Positions 7,737 through 18,528 of a stretch of 64,000 nucleotides of DNA are shown piece by piece; position 1 is the first letter of the stretch; every line of letters starts with the position of its first letter. The stretch covers positions 1 to 64,000 of the forward strand of contig SSSZ01000072.1 in NCBI GenBank assembly GCA_009469675.1, read 5' to 3'. The notes beneath the pieces are model-generated. The model was not told the origin of the DNA. It did no database searches and saw only the letters and a program-made list of their open reading frames with translations. This DNA comes from Azonexaceae bacterium. Its GTDB lineage: Bacteria; Pseudomonadota; Gammaproteobacteria; Burkholderiales; Rhodocyclaceae. The position numbers were made by a program, and so were the translations under genes.

Positions 7737-9215
7737 TCAGCTTCCCGGGGCCGGGTCGGTCCGGTCGGGTGCGCCGTCCCCGGCCGCCCAGCCGCCGCCC
7801 AGGGCCTTGAACAGGTCGGCCAGGGCGGCGCGTCCGGCCCGTTCGGCGTCGATGCGGGCGAGTTCGGCGGCGAGCAGGTTGCGTTCGACGTCGAGGACGT
7901 CGAGGCGGCTGGCGATGCCTGCATCGAACCGCCGGCTGGCCGCCTGCAGGGCCTTCTCCAGGGCGGCGGCGCGGGCGCTTTCGGCGGCCAGGGCGTCCCG
8001 CGCTGCGGTCTGGGCGGCCAGGGCGTCGCGTACGTCCTTGAAGGCGTTGGCGACGGCCTGTTTGTACTGGGCCAGGGCCTGATCGCGGCGGGCTTCGCTG
8101 GCTTCGACGCCGAAGCCGATGCGGCCGGCGTTCCAGATGGGCTGGGTGACGGCGGCGGCAAAGGAGAAGATGCCGGCCGGCCCGGTGAAGAGCTTGGAGA
8201 AGGCGATGCTTTCGCCGCCGGTGTAGGCGGTGAGGCCGATGGACGGGAAATACTGGGCGCGGGCGACACCGATGCGGGCGTTGGCGGCGACCAGCCGCTG
8301 CTCGGCCTCCTGCAGGTCGGGGCGGCGCAGGAGCAAATCCGAGGGCAGGCCGGCCGGGATCACCGGTTCGGGCGGGGCGCCCGGGGTGCCGCGGTCGAGG
8401 TGGCCGGCCAGAACGTCCCGGGGCGGGCGGCCGAGCATCACAGCGAGGGCGCTTTCGGCGCGATCCCGGTCGCGGGTCAGGGCGGCGAGCTGGGAACGGG
8501 CGCCGGCTTCTTCGGCTTCGGCCTGGCGCAGATCGTATTCCGAGAGGGCGCCGGCGGCGAGGCGCTGGCGGAAGAGGGTGAGGGTTTCACCGCGGGTCGA
8601 CAGGGTGCGTTGGGCGACCTTTTCCTGGGCATCGGCGGCGAGGAGGGCGAAGTACTGCCGGGCGACCCCCGCGGCCAAGGCAAGGCGCACCGCCTGCCGC
8701 GCCGATTGGGCGGCGAAGAGGTCGGCCCGGGCGGCTTCGCTGGCCCGCCGGTATTTTCCCCAGAGGTCGATTTCGTAGCTGGCGTCGAGGGTGGCGCGGT
8801 AGCTGTTCTGGGTGCGGGGCAGGTCGGCGGGGCGGGGGAAGCTGCCGAGCAGGGTGCTCTTGCTGCGGCTGCCCGAGGCGCCGGCGGAAAGCACCGGATA
8901 GAGGTCGGCGTCGGTGAGGCCGGCGATGGCCCGGGCTTCGAGTACCCGGGCGGCGGCGACCTGGGCGTCGGCGTTGTTGGCCAGGGCTTCGTCCACGAGT
9001 CGGTCGAGGACCGGGTCGGCGTAGAGCGCCCACCAGCGTTCTCCCACCCGGTCGGCGGGCTGGGCGGCGGTGTCGGTCTGGGGTCTGGACCAGGCGCTGG
9101 GCAGGTCGAAAAGGGGGCGCAGGAAATCCGGCCCGACGGCGCAGCCGGAAAGGAGCGCCGCGCCGGCCAGGGCAAGGAGGCGCCGGCCGGAACGGCGGAG
9201 GGGGGCGTCAGACAT
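7737..9215 (-). CDS. Outer-membrane efflux lipoprotein (OprM/NodT type)
   Basis: 492 residues. A lipoprotein signal ends in LLSGC with the acylated cysteine at residue 25. Two TolC-family repeats follow; long alpha-helical segments (NNADAQVAAARVLEARA, LVAANARIGVARAQYFPSIGL) form the periplasmic tunnel. It is the third gene of the RND operon: its start overlaps the end of the pump gene by 8 bases. It should form the trimeric exit duct for the adaptor and pump encoded upstream. Confidence 0.93.
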   Translation of the reverse strand: MSDAPLRRSGRRLLALAGAALLSGCAVGPDFLRPLFDLPSAWSRPQTDTAAQPADRVGERWWALYADPVLDRLVDEALANNADAQVAAARVLEARAIAGLTDADLYPVLSAGASGSRSKSTLLGSFPRPADLPRTQNSYRATLDASYEIDLWGKYRRASEAARADLFAAQSARQAVRLALAAGVARQYFALLAADAQEKVAQRTLSTRGETLTLFRQRLAAGALSEYDLRQAEAEEAGARSQLAALTRDRDRAESALAVMLGRPPRDVLAGHLDRGTPGAPPEPVIPAGLPSDLLLRRPDLQEAEQRLVAANARIGVARAQYFPSIGLTAYTGGESIAFSKLFTGPAGIFSFAAAVTQPIWNAGRIGFGVEASEARRDQALAQYKQAVANAFKDVRDALAAQTAARDALAAESARAAALEKALQAASRRFDAGIASRLDVLDVERNLLAAELARIDAERAGRAALADLFKALGGGWAAGDGAPDRTDPAPGS

Positions 9216-12200
9216 GGTTTTCTCCGTTGGCTTCCTGGTCTTTGCGGGCCTGGGCGAGGAGTTTTTCGTGGGCCTTGGCGTGGGTTTCCCGGACTTCGGC
9301 GAAAAGGTTCTCGGTGCTGCGGGTTTCCGCCAGCTTCTTGTCGGCGATCAGGCGGTAGAAGAGGGGCACGAAGAAGACCGCCAGGAAGGTGGCGGCCAGC
9401 ATGCCGCCCATCACCCCGGTGCCCACCGCCTGTCGCGCTCCGGCGCCGGCGCCGTGGGAGATGGCGAGCGGCAGGACGCCGAGGATGAAGGCGAGGGAGG
9501 TCATCAGGATGGGGCGGAACCGGAGCCGCGCTGCCTCGATGGCCGCGGCGGCGGCGCTCATGCCCTCGTAGTGCTTGTAGATGGCGTATTCGACGATGAG
9601 GATGGCGTTCTTGGCGGCCAGGCCGAGGAGCGTCACCAGGCCGATCTGGAAATAGACGTCGTTGCTCATGCCGCGCAACCAGACCGCGGCGAGCGCCCCG
9701 AAGGTGCCGAAGGGCAGGGCGAGCAGAACGGCCAGGGGGAGCGACCAGCGCTCGTACTGGGCAGCGAGGATGAGGAAGACCATGAGGGCGCCCAGGGCCA
9801 GGGCGTAGCCCGACGAACCGCTCGATTTCTTCTCCTGGTAGGAGGCGCCGCCCCAGTCGTAGCTGAATTCCGGCGGCAGGGTTTCCCTGGCCGCCTTTTC
9901 GACGGCGGCGATGGCCTGGCCGGAGGAGACCCCCGGCGCCCCGGCGCCGATGATCTTGACCGACGGCAGGTTGTTGAAGCGCTCTACCGTCTCCGGGCCG
10001 GTTTCCTGGCGAATCTGGGCCAGGGCCGAGAGGGGCACCATTTCGCCCCGCTCGGAGCGCACGTAGATGCCGCCGATGTCGCCGGGCTGGGAGCGAAAGC
10101 CGGACTCGGCCGACATCAAGACCTGCCAGGTGCGGCCGTATTTGTTGAAGTCGTTGACGTAGGCCGTGCCCAGGGTGGCGCCCAGGGTGTCGAACAGGCT
10201 GTCGATGGGCACCCCTAGGGTCTTGGCCTTTTCCCGGTCCACATCGACGTTGAGCTGGGGCACGTTGGCCCGCCACAGGGAGGAGACCATGACGAAGCCG
10301 GGATCCTGGTGCAGCTTGCCGATCAGTTGCTGGCTCACTTCCGCCAGCCGCTTGGGGCCGCCTTCGCCGCGGTTCTGCAGATAGAACTCGAAGCCCCCCG
10401 AATTGCCCATGCCGAAGATGGCCGGCGGGCCGAAGGCGAGCACCAGGGCCTCCTTGATATGGGCGGTTTTCATGAACACTTCGCCGACCAGGGCGTTGGC
10501 CGGAACCTGGCGCTGGTCCCAGTGCTTCAGGACGACGAAGAAGGTGGCGGCGTTGTTCTTGAAACTGCCGCCGATGAAGTCGAAGCCGGTGAACACGACG
10601 GTGCGATCGACGTTGGGGTTTTCGCGGATGATGGCGTCCACCTGCCGGACGATGCGGTCGGTGCGCTCCAGGGAGGCGCCGTCGGGGAGATAGACGGCGG
10701 TGATGTAGTAGCCCTGGTCCTCGTCGGGAACCAGGCTGCCCGGGGTGAGCTTCCACAGGCCGCCGGCCAGGGCCACCATGCCGAGGAAGAGGAAGAGGCC
10801 GAGGGCGCCGCGGCGGATGAGCCAGGCGACGCCGGCGGTGTAGCGGCCGGTGACCCGGGCGAAGCCGCGGTTGAAGGCGGCAAAGAAACGGTTTTCGCTC
10901 TTGTGCTCGTGTTTGAGGATGAGGACGCAGAGCGAGGGGGTGAGAGTCAGGGCGACGACGGCGGAGATGACCACGGCGATCGAGAGGGTGACCGCGAACT
11001 GCCGGTAGAGCTCGCCGGTCAGCCCGCCCAGGAAGGCGATGGGGACGAAGACGGCGCACAGCACCAGGGCGATGGCGATGACCGGCGAGGTCACCTCGCG
11101 CATGGCCTGGATGGCCGCCGGCTTGGCCGGGATGCCCTCCTCGTGCATGATGCGCTCGACGTTTTCCAGGACGACGATGGCGTCGTCCACGACGATGCCG
11201 ATGGCCAGCACCATGCCGAAGAGGGTGAGCGTGTTGATCGAATAACCGAGCAGGAGAAGGCCAGCGAAGGTGCCGATGAGCGACACCGGCACGGCCAGGG
11301 TGGGAATCAGGGTGGCCCGCCAGTTCTGGAGAAAGACGTAGACCACCAGGAAGACCAGGATCATCGCTTCGGAAAGGGTCTTGACCACCTCGCGGATCGA
11401 CACGTGGACGAAATCGGTGGTGTCGTAGGGGATATCGACGGTGAGGCCGTCGGGAAAGCGGGTGGACAGCTCCTTCAAGGTCTTTTTGACGTCGGCGGCG
11501 ACATCCAGGGCGTTGGCGCCGGGCTTGAGGAAGATGCCGATGAGGGTGGCGGGCTTGCCGTTCTGGCGGCCGATGAAGTCGTAATCCTTGGAACCCAGCT
11601 CGACCCGGGCCACGTCCTTCAACTTCAGGAGCGAGCCGTCGGCATTGGCCCGCAGGACGATGTTCTCGAATTCGCCGACTTCGGCGAGGCGGCCCTTGGT
11701 ATTGACGGTCAGCGCCATTTCCTGGCCGCTGGCGGTGGGGGGCTGGCCGATGCGGCCGACGGCGTACTGGGCGTTCTGCTCGTTGATGGCGCGGATCAGG
11801 TCGGCGGGAGCGAGGCGCAACTGGGCCAGGCGGTCCGGTTTGATCCAGATGCGCATGGCGTAGTCCTTGGCGCCGAAAATCTGGACGTTGGTGGTGCCCG
11901 GGATGCGCTTCAATACGTCGAGGACGTTGAGCGTCACGTAATTGCTGGTGTACAGGTCGTCGTAGCGCCCGTCGGGGGAGGTGAAGGCCAGCACCTGCAG
12001 GAAGGAGCTCGAATTCTTCTCGACCTGGATGCCCTGGCGGCGGACTTCCTGGGGCAGCCGCGCCTCGGCCTGCTTGACCCGGTTATTGACGTTGATGACC
12101 GCCTGGTCGATGTTGGTGCCGATGTCGAAGGTGACGTTGATCTCTACCCGGCCGTTGGAGGCGGCGGTGGAGTTCATGTAGATCATGCCTTCGACGCCGT

Positions 12201-12411
12201 TGATCTGGGTTTCCAGGGGCGCGGCGACGGTTTTTTCCAGCACCTCGGCGGAGGCGCCGGGGTAGGTGGCGGCGACCAGCACCTGGGGCGGCGCGATCTC
12301 CGGGTACTGCGCCACGGGCAGGCTGCGCATGGCCGCCAGGCCGGCGATGACGATGAAGATCGAAATCACCATGGCGAAGATCGGCCGGTCGATGAAAAAG
12401 CGGGAGAACAT
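9208..12411 (-). CDS. RND multidrug efflux pump, HAE-1 family (AcrB/MexB-like)
   Basis: 1067 residues, the full length of an AcrB-type pump. It starts MFSRFFIDRPIFAMV. The fourth membrane helix carries the proton-relay pair in GIVVDDAIVVLEN, and a second repeat begins after the large porter domain with RFRPILMTSLAF in helix region 11. Such pumps exchange protons for hydrophobic drugs, dyes, bile salts or solvents taken from the periplasm and inner membrane. The adaptor gene ends 6 bases upstream and the outer-membrane gene overlaps downstream, giving a complete tripartite operon under the divergent TetR regulator. Confidence 0.95.
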   Translation of the reverse strand: MFSRFFIDRPIFAMVISIFIVIAGLAAMRSLPVAQYPEIAPPQVLVAATYPGASAEVLEKTVAAPLETQINGVEGMIYMNSTAASNGRVEINVTFDIGTNIDQAVINVNNRVKQAEARLPQEVRRQGIQVEKNSSSFLQVLAFTSPDGRYDDLYTSNYVTLNVLDVLKRIPGTTNVQIFGAKDYAMRIWIKPDRLAQLRLAPADLIRAINEQNAQYAVGRIGQPPTASGQEMALTVNTKGRLAEVGEFENIVLRANADGSLLKLKDVARVELGSKDYDFIGRQNGKPATLIGIFLKPGANALDVAADVKKTLKELSTRFPDGLTVDIPYDTTDFVHVSIREVVKTLSEAMILVFLVVYVFLQNWRATLIPTLAVPVSLIGTFAGLLLLGYSINTLTLFGMVLAIGIVVDDAIVVLENVERIMHEEGIPAKPAAIQAMREVTSPVIAIALVLCAVFVPIAFLGGLTGELYRQFAVTLSIAVVISAVVALTLTPSLCVLILKHEHKSENRFFAAFNRGFARVTGRYTAGVAWLIRRGALGLFLFLGMVALAGGLWKLTPGSLVPDEDQGYYITAVYLPDGASLERTDRIVRQVDAIIRENPNVDRTVVFTGFDFIGGSFKNNAATFFVVLKHWDQRQVPANALVGEVFMKTAHIKEALVLAFGPPAIFGMGNSGGFEFYLQNRGEGGPKRLAEVSQQLIGKLHQDPGFVMVSSLWRANVPQLNVDVDREKAKTLGVPIDSLFDTLGATLGTAYVNDFNKYGRTWQVLMSAESGFRSQPGDIGGIYVRSERGEMVPLSALAQIRQETGPETVERFNNLPSVKIIGAGAPGVSSGQAIAAVEKAARETLPPEFSYDWGGASYQEKKSSGSSGYALALGALMVFLILAAQYERWSLPLAVLLALPFGTFGALAAVWLRGMSNDVYFQIGLVTLLGLAAKNAILIVEYAIYKHYEGMSAAAAAIEAARLRFRPILMTSLAFILGVLPLAISHGAGAGARQAVGTGVMGGMLAATFLAVFFVPLFYRLIADKKLAETRSTENLFAEVRETHAKAHEKLLAQARKDQEANGENHV

Positions 12412-12417
12412 GGTCGA

Positions 12418-13605
12418 TCAGCCTCCGGCCTTGGCGGGGGCCGGCGCGGCCCCGGCTTCTTCCTTGAGCGGCGTCGCCTGCACCGGCGCTCCCGGGCCGA
12501 GCTTCAGGACGCCGTCGACGATGACCTGGTCGCCCGCCGCCAGGCCGCCGGTGACGACGATGTCGCCGCCGCTCCAGTCGGAAACCTCGACCTTCTTCAT
12601 CTCGGCCTTGTTATCCTTGCCGACGACATAGACGAACTTGCCCTGGGGGCCTTCGAGCACGGCCCGCTGGGGAATGCGGAAGGCGCCCTCGCGGGTGGCG
12701 CCGGTCAGCTTGACCCGGACGAACTGGCCGGGCTTGAGGAGGAGGTCGGGGTTGGGGATTTCGGCCCGCACCTCGCTGGTGCCGGTATCGCGGGAAATCC
12801 GCACGTCGGCGAAGTCGGTGGCGCCGGTGCGGGCGTAGTCGCTGCCGTCGGCCAGCCTGACGGTGACCGTGAACCGCCCTCCCTCGGGCCAGCGCAGCCG
12901 GCCCGCCTCGGCCTCCTGGCGCAGCTTGAGGCGTTCGTTGTCGGCGATGCCGAAAAGGACGTGCATGGGGTCGGTCTGGGAAACCGTGGTGAGCAGGACG
13001 TCGGGGCCGGAAACCAGGGAGCCTTCCGACTTCAGGCTGCGGCTCGCCAGGCCGCCGATGGGGGCCTCGACCTTGGTCCAGCCCAGGTTGAGGCGGGCTT
13101 CCTTCAGGCGGGCGCGGGCCGCCTGAAGGTCGGCGCCGGTGATCGCCTCGGCCGATGCGGCGTCGTCGTATTCCTTCTGGCTGACGGCCCGGGTTTCCAG
13201 GAGGGGTTTAAGGCGCCCGGCATCGCGCCTGGCCTGGGTGTGGCGGGCTTCGGCCGCAGCCACGTCGGCCTCGGCCTTGGCGGCGGCGGCTTCGAAGGGC
13301 GCCGGATCGATGGTAAATAGCGATTGCCCGGCTTTGACCAGACCGCCCTCCTTGTAGTTGCGCCGCAAGAGAATGCCGGTCACCCGGGCGCGCACCTCGA
13401 CCTCGCGGGAACCCAAGGTCTGGGCGGCGTATTCCAGGCTGACCGGCAGCGCCTCCGGCTGTACCGCCAGCACGCTTACCGGGACCGGCCCGCCGAAACC
13501 GGCCGGCCCGCCGGGGCCGCCCTCGCCCTTGCCGCAGGCGGCGAGCGCAAGGGCGGCAAAGGCCAGGGGAAGGGCGCGGCGCAAGGGAAAAAGGGGCGCG
13601 ATCAT
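12418..13605 (-). CDS. RND periplasmic adaptor lipoprotein (AcrA/MexA-like)
   Basis: 395 residues from the ATG at 13605. A longer frame reaching 13728 passes through the operator and is rejected. The lipoprotein signal ends LALAAC with the cysteine at residue 24. It then shows the AcrA order: lipoyl half (VRARVTGILLRRNYKEG), alpha-hairpin, second lipoyl half (VEAPIGGLAS), beta-barrel and membrane-proximal domain. The C-terminus is Ala/Pro/Lys-rich. It is the first gene of the operon; its promoter should lie in 13606-13761, where an AcrR-type palindrome is found. Confidence 0.94.
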   Translation of the reverse strand: MIAPLFPLRRALPLAFAALALAACGKGEGGPGGPAGFGGPVPVSVLAVQPEALPVSLEYAAQTLGSREVEVRARVTGILLRRNYKEGGLVKAGQSLFTIDPAPFEAAAAKAEADVAAAEARHTQARRDAGRLKPLLETRAVSQKEYDDAASAEAITGADLQAARARLKEARLNLGWTKVEAPIGGLASRSLKSEGSLVSGPDVLLTTVSQTDPMHVLFGIADNERLKLRQEAEAGRLRWPEGGRFTVTVRLADGSDYARTGATDFADVRISRDTGTSEVRAEIPNPDLLLKPGQFVRVKLTGATREGAFRIPQRAVLEGPQGKFVYVVGKDNKAEMKKVEVSDWSGGDIVVTGGLAAGDQVIVDGVLKLGPGAPVQATPLKEEAGAAPAPAKAGG

Positions 13606-13674
13606 GCTGAATCTCCGGTCGGGGACGGCCCGGGCGGGTCTGTCCGTTGCTTGAATTATTGGCCTGGGGCATAA

Positions 13675-13698
13675 TACATACATTCGTGCATGTATGTA
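13675..13698. promoter_or_regulatory. AcrR-type 24-bp operator palindrome
   Basis: TACATACA (13675-13682) and TGTATGTA (13691-13698) are exact complements around the 8-base centre TTCGTGCA, and the palindrome extends inward by further matches. The arms and even the central GTG match the 24-bp operator known from E. coli acrR-acrA, as I recall it. It lies in the divergent region between the adaptor gene and tetR, where binding would repress both. Confidence 0.9.
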
Positions 13699-13761
13699 AA
13701 TACCCGGATTCAATGTCAGGTCGATCATCGATCGATAGGAAAACCGGCCAGGAGTTCATCG

Positions 13762-14382
13762 ATGGTTAGAAAAACCAAGGAAGAGGCCCAGGAAACCCGC
13801 CACGCCATTCTCGACGCGGCGGAAAGGGTCTTTCAGGAACGCGGTGTCAGCCATACCTCCCTGGCGGAAATCGCCGCCGCCGCGGGAGTCACCCGCGGCG
13901 CCATCTACTGGCATTTCAAGAACAAGGCCGATCTGTTCGAAGCCATGATCCAGCGGGTCTTCGATCCCCTCGAAGCCAAACTCGCCGAACTCCAGGCCGA
14001 TGGGCGGGAAAACCCCGTCGACGCCCTGCGCGCCATTGCCGTCTATTTCATCGCCACCGTCGCCGCCGACCCCCGCTACATGCGGGTGCTGGAAATCGCC
14101 TGGCACAAGTGCGAATACGTCGGCGAAATGGCCGCCATCCGCGACAACCACCTGGAGTGCGGCAACCGCTACCTGAGCCTCAACGAGGCCGGAATCCGCC
14201 TCGCCGTCGAGCGCGGCTACCTGCCTGCCACCGTCGATCCGCGCCTGGCGGCGGTAGGGCTGATGGCGGTGATCGACGGCCTGGTGGTGAACTGGACCCT
14301 CGACCAGAGTCTTTTTCCCCTCGCCGAATTCGGCCCCGGCATCGTTGACGCTTATTTGACCGGGTTGCGGTCCAAGGCTTGA
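13762..14382 (+). CDS. TetR-family repressor of the RND operon (AcrR/TtgR-like)
   Basis: 206 residues. The start at 13762 is supported by an AGGAG 7 bases upstream; the longer frame to 13690 begins inside the operator. The DNA-binding domain covers about residues 10-60 with the hallmark TSLAEIAAAAGVTRGAIYWHFKNKADLF. The C-terminal ligand domain is of the AcrR type (IAVYFIATVAADPRYMRVLEIAWHKCEYV). It is divergent from the adaptor gene and faces the AcrR-type palindrome. It is thus expected to repress the efflux operon until a pump substrate binds. Confidence 0.94.
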   Translation: MVRKTKEEAQETRHAILDAAERVFQERGVSHTSLAEIAAAAGVTRGAIYWHFKNKADLFEAMIQRVFDPLEAKLAELQADGRENPVDALRAIAVYFIATVAADPRYMRVLEIAWHKCEYVGEMAAIRDNHLECGNRYLSLNEAGIRLAVERGYLPATVDPRLAAVGLMAVIDGLVVNWTLDQSLFPLAEFGPGIVDAYLTGLRSKA

Positions 14383-14433
14383 AGCCGGGCGGTATACTCG
14401 GAGCCTTCTGCTTCAATCCCCCGGGAGAACCCC

Positions 14434-15648
14434 ATGGCCGCACCCGCCGACACCGCCAGCATGGCGCTTTTCTGCGATTTCGAGAACATCGCGCTGGGCG
14501 TGCGTGACGCCAAGTACGAAAAATTCGACATCAAGCCCATCCTCGAACGGCTACTGGCCAAGGGTAGCATCGTCGTCAAGAAGGCCTACTGCGACTGGGA
14601 GCGCTACAAGGGCTTCAAGGCCACCATGCACGAGGCCAATTTCGAACTCATCGAAATCCCCCACGTCCGCCAGTCGGGCAAGAATTCCGCCGACATCCGC
14701 CTGGTCGTCGATGCCCTGGACCTCTGCTACACCAAGTCCCATGTCGACACCTTCGTCATCATCAGCGGCGATTCCGATTTTTCCCCCCTCGTGTCCAAGC
14801 TGCGGGAGAACGCCAAGCAGGTGATCGGCGTCGGCGTCAAGCAATCGACTTCGGATTTGCTCATCGCCAATTGCGACGAATTCATCTACTACGACGATCT
14901 GGTGCGCGACCGGGAAGCCCAGCGCGCTTCGGCGGCCCGCCGCGAAAGCCGCGAGGCGCCGCCGCGCCGGTCGCCGGAAGAGGATGCCAAGCGCCGCGAG
15001 GAGATGGAAGCCAAGAAGACCAAGGCGGTGGAACTGGCCGCCGCCACCTTCGCCGATCTCATCGCCGTGCGCGGCGACACCGAGCGCCTCTGGGCCTCGG
15101 TCCTGAAAGAAGCGATCAAGCGGCGCAATCCCGGATTCAACGAGTCCTACTTCGGTTTCCGCACCTTCGGCAACCTGCTGGAGGAGGCGGCGGCCCGGGG
15201 GCTGATCGGCTTCGGACGCGACGAAAAATCCGGCGCCTACGTCACCCGGGCCGCCCATCGGCCGGCGGTGGTCGAGGCTCCGGCAGCGCTTGCGGCGGTG
15301 GTGGCGGAAATCCCGGTGGCGGGCGAGCCGGCGCGGCGGCGGGAAACCGTTGAAGCCCAACCGGCGGCGGCGCCGGAGGTCGTCGAGGCGGCGGCGGAAT
15401 CGCCGGCCGAGCCGGCTCCCCGGCGACGGGGGCGGGGCGGGCGCAAGCCGGCGGCGAATCCGCCGGCGGGGAGCGCACCGGTGGTCGCCGAAGTCTCGGC
15501 TGCAGCCGTCGTACCGGCGGAGGCGCCGGCCCCGGTGCCGCCGGCCGCAACCCCGGCCGAGGAAAAGAAGTCCGGCGGCCGGACCCGCAAGGCGCCTGCC
15601 CGCACGCCCCGGGCGCGGAAAACCAAGTCCGAACCGGCGACCGACTGA
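14434..15648 (+). CDS. NYN-domain ribonuclease-like protein with OST-HTH/LOTUS domain
   Basis: 404 residues. The NYN/PIN-like domain (about residues 8-155) keeps the acidic cluster: D15 in LFCDFEN, D87 in NSADIRL, and D113/D115 in IISGDSDFSPL. This suggests a metal-dependent RNase of the LabA/DUF88 group. A charged linker (about 158-200) leads to an OST-HTH/LOTUS domain (about 200-272), a fold thought to bind RNA. The last 130 residues are Ala/Pro-rich and end in a basic RKAPARTPRARKTK tail, probably disordered and nucleic-acid binding. A TATACT -10 box lies at 14393-14398. Its target in the cell is unknown. Confidence 0.85.
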   Translation: MAAPADTASMALFCDFENIALGVRDAKYEKFDIKPILERLLAKGSIVVKKAYCDWERYKGFKATMHEANFELIEIPHVRQSGKNSADIRLVVDALDLCYTKSHVDTFVIISGDSDFSPLVSKLRENAKQVIGVGVKQSTSDLLIANCDEFIYYDDLVRDREAQRASAARRESREAPPRRSPEEDAKRREEMEAKKTKAVELAAATFADLIAVRGDTERLWASVLKEAIKRRNPGFNESYFGFRTFGNLLEEAAARGLIGFGRDEKSGAYVTRAAHRPAVVEAPAALAAVVAEIPVAGEPARRRETVEAQPAAAPEVVEAAAESPAEPAPRRRGRGGRKPAANPPAGSAPVVAEVSAAAVVPAEAPAPVPPAATPAEEKKSGGRTRKAPARTPRARKTKSEPATD

Positions 15649-15694
15649 ATCGCCCCGGCTTCCCTCGAGCCTCAGGGCGCCGGGAAGCCGGAAG

Positions 15695-16204
15695 TCAGAT
15701 GACTTCCAGCAGCTTGCCGCGCAGGACTTCCGCTTCCCGCTTGCCGTCGCGGGACATGACGATGGCGTGGTACCAGTCGTCGAATTCGGCGCGCAGGCCG
15801 GGGTGGTCGCTGGCCTGGTCGATGCGGTCGAGGAGCGAAGTGGCGCCGACCGCGCCGACAAAGGCGTTGAGCGTGTTAATCATGAAGTTGCGGGCCATCT
15901 GGAACTTGACGGCGTCGTGGTCCGCCGGCAGGTCGCGAAAGGCCGCGACGGGCTTGAGCGGCGCCGCCGGAGCGGGCGCCACGTCGCCGCCCTGGGCGAT
16001 GCCGCCGACCTCGATGTAGCCGTCTTCTTCCAGCAAGCCGAGGGTATGCTGCAGGTCGTCGGCCTGGACCATGCCGCGCAGGTCGTCCACCGTGCGTTTT
16101 CCGTCGACGAAGATGAGTACCCGCCGGGTTCGGGGCGTCAGGGCGCCGGAACGCCGCTCCATTTCCTCGTGGCCCTTGGCGGTTTTGGCAAAAACGACAC
16201 CCAT
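15695..16204 (-). CDS. Conserved hypothetical protein with winged-helix-like N-terminus
   Basis: 169 residues from the ATG at 16204, which has a strong ribosome site (AAAGGAGGG). I do not recognise the family. The N-terminal half, RRSGALTPRTRRVLIFVDGKRTVDDLRGMV with LGLLEEDGYIEV, reads like a small winged-helix domain of the kind found in bacterial signalling proteins. An Ala/Pro linker follows, then a helical C-terminal half (residues 95-169). There is no signal peptide or membrane segment. It is a monocistronic minus-strand gene converging with the NYN gene. The function is unknown. Confidence 0.75.
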   Translation of the reverse strand: MGVVFAKTAKGHEEMERRSGALTPRTRRVLIFVDGKRTVDDLRGMVQADDLQHTLGLLEEDGYIEVGGIAQGGDVAPAPAAPLKPVAAFRDLPADHDAVKFQMARNFMINTLNAFVGAVGATSLLDRIDQASDHPGLRAEFDDWYHAIVMSRDGKREAEVLRGKLLEVI

Positions 16205-16322
16205 GGTGCCCTCCTTTGGTGATGCGATTGACGAGTTTTTTAGTTTTGGCGTATTACACAACAGATTGGGCGGGGGGCGAACATCTTTTTCGTGACTTAT
16301 TGCACGCTTGTTGCATAAAACA

Positions 16323-16350
16323 AAAAACCCGCCGGGGTCGGCGGGTTTTT
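16323..16350 (-). terminator. Bidirectional-looking terminator after panD
   Basis: Stem CCCGCCG (16328-16334) pairs with CGGCGGG (16339-16345) around GGGT. It is flanked by A5-6 on the left and T5 on the right, so it can end transcription on either strand. It lies 30 bases past the panD stop on the minus strand. Confidence 0.85.
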
Positions 16351-16379
16351 CGGGGCTGGCCGGAGGGCCGGAGAAGCGC

Positions 16380-16763
16380 TCAGGCGGCGGCCTGAGTCGG
16401 AATCTTGTGGCCGCGGCGCACGATGCGGTTCTGCGAATCGACGTAGATCAGTTCCGGCTCGTATTTGGCCAGCTCGATTTCGTTGTAGATGGCGAAGGTG
16501 GCGATAATCAGGATGTCGCCGGGGGAGGCTTTCCGCGCTGCCGAGCCATTGACCGAAATCACGCCCGATCCGCGTTCGGCGCGAATGGCGTAGGTGGTGA
16601 AGCGTTCACCGTTATTGACGTTCCAGATGTCGATCTGTTCGTATTCGCGAATGTTCGCAGCTTCGAGCAGATCCTCATCGATGGCGCAGGAACCCTCATA
16701 GTGCAGTTCGGAATGGGTTGCAGTGACGCGGTGAAGCTTGGATTTCAGCATCGTTCTCTGCAT
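16380..16763 (-). CDS. panD: Aspartate 1-decarboxylase precursor
   Basis: 127 residues. It makes beta-alanine from L-aspartate for pantothenate synthesis in the cytoplasm. The self-processing site YEGS is present: cleavage between G24 and S25 creates the pyruvoyl cofactor. These positions match the standard numbering when the start at 16763 ([13 protein letters not shown]) is used, which decides against starts at 16778 or 16751. K9 and Y58-region residues ([11 protein letters not shown]) of the active site are also present. It follows panC on the same strand after 87 bases and ends at a clear terminator. Confidence 0.95.
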   Translation of the reverse strand: MQRTMLKSKLHRVTATHSELHYEGSCAIDEDLLEAANIREYEQIDIWNVNNGERFTTYAIRAERGSGVISVNGSAARKASPGDILIIATFAIYNEIELAKYEPELIYVDSQNRIVRRGHKIPTQAAA

Positions 16764-16850
16764 GGCATGACGATCCAAGAGGTTGGGGGAAGCGCATTGT
16801 AGCGGCTGTAATTATGGTGTCAATCAGTCTTTTTTCACGCTTTGCCGCCT

Positions 16851-18495
<1,645 letters not shown>

Positions 18496-18528
18496 GGAGT
18501 TCTCCTCAGGGTTAAAGCTGACAGCGAG

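Noticed and set aside
10309..13320. A 1003-codon plus-strand frame opposite the RND pump and adaptor
   Set aside because: Antisense shadow; its Gly/Asp/Glu/Val-rich product spans two clearly real genes on the other strand.
13606..13728. N-terminal extension of the RND adaptor
   Set aside because: It would run through the AcrR-type operator and precede an intact lipoprotein signal, so the start at 13605 is preferred.
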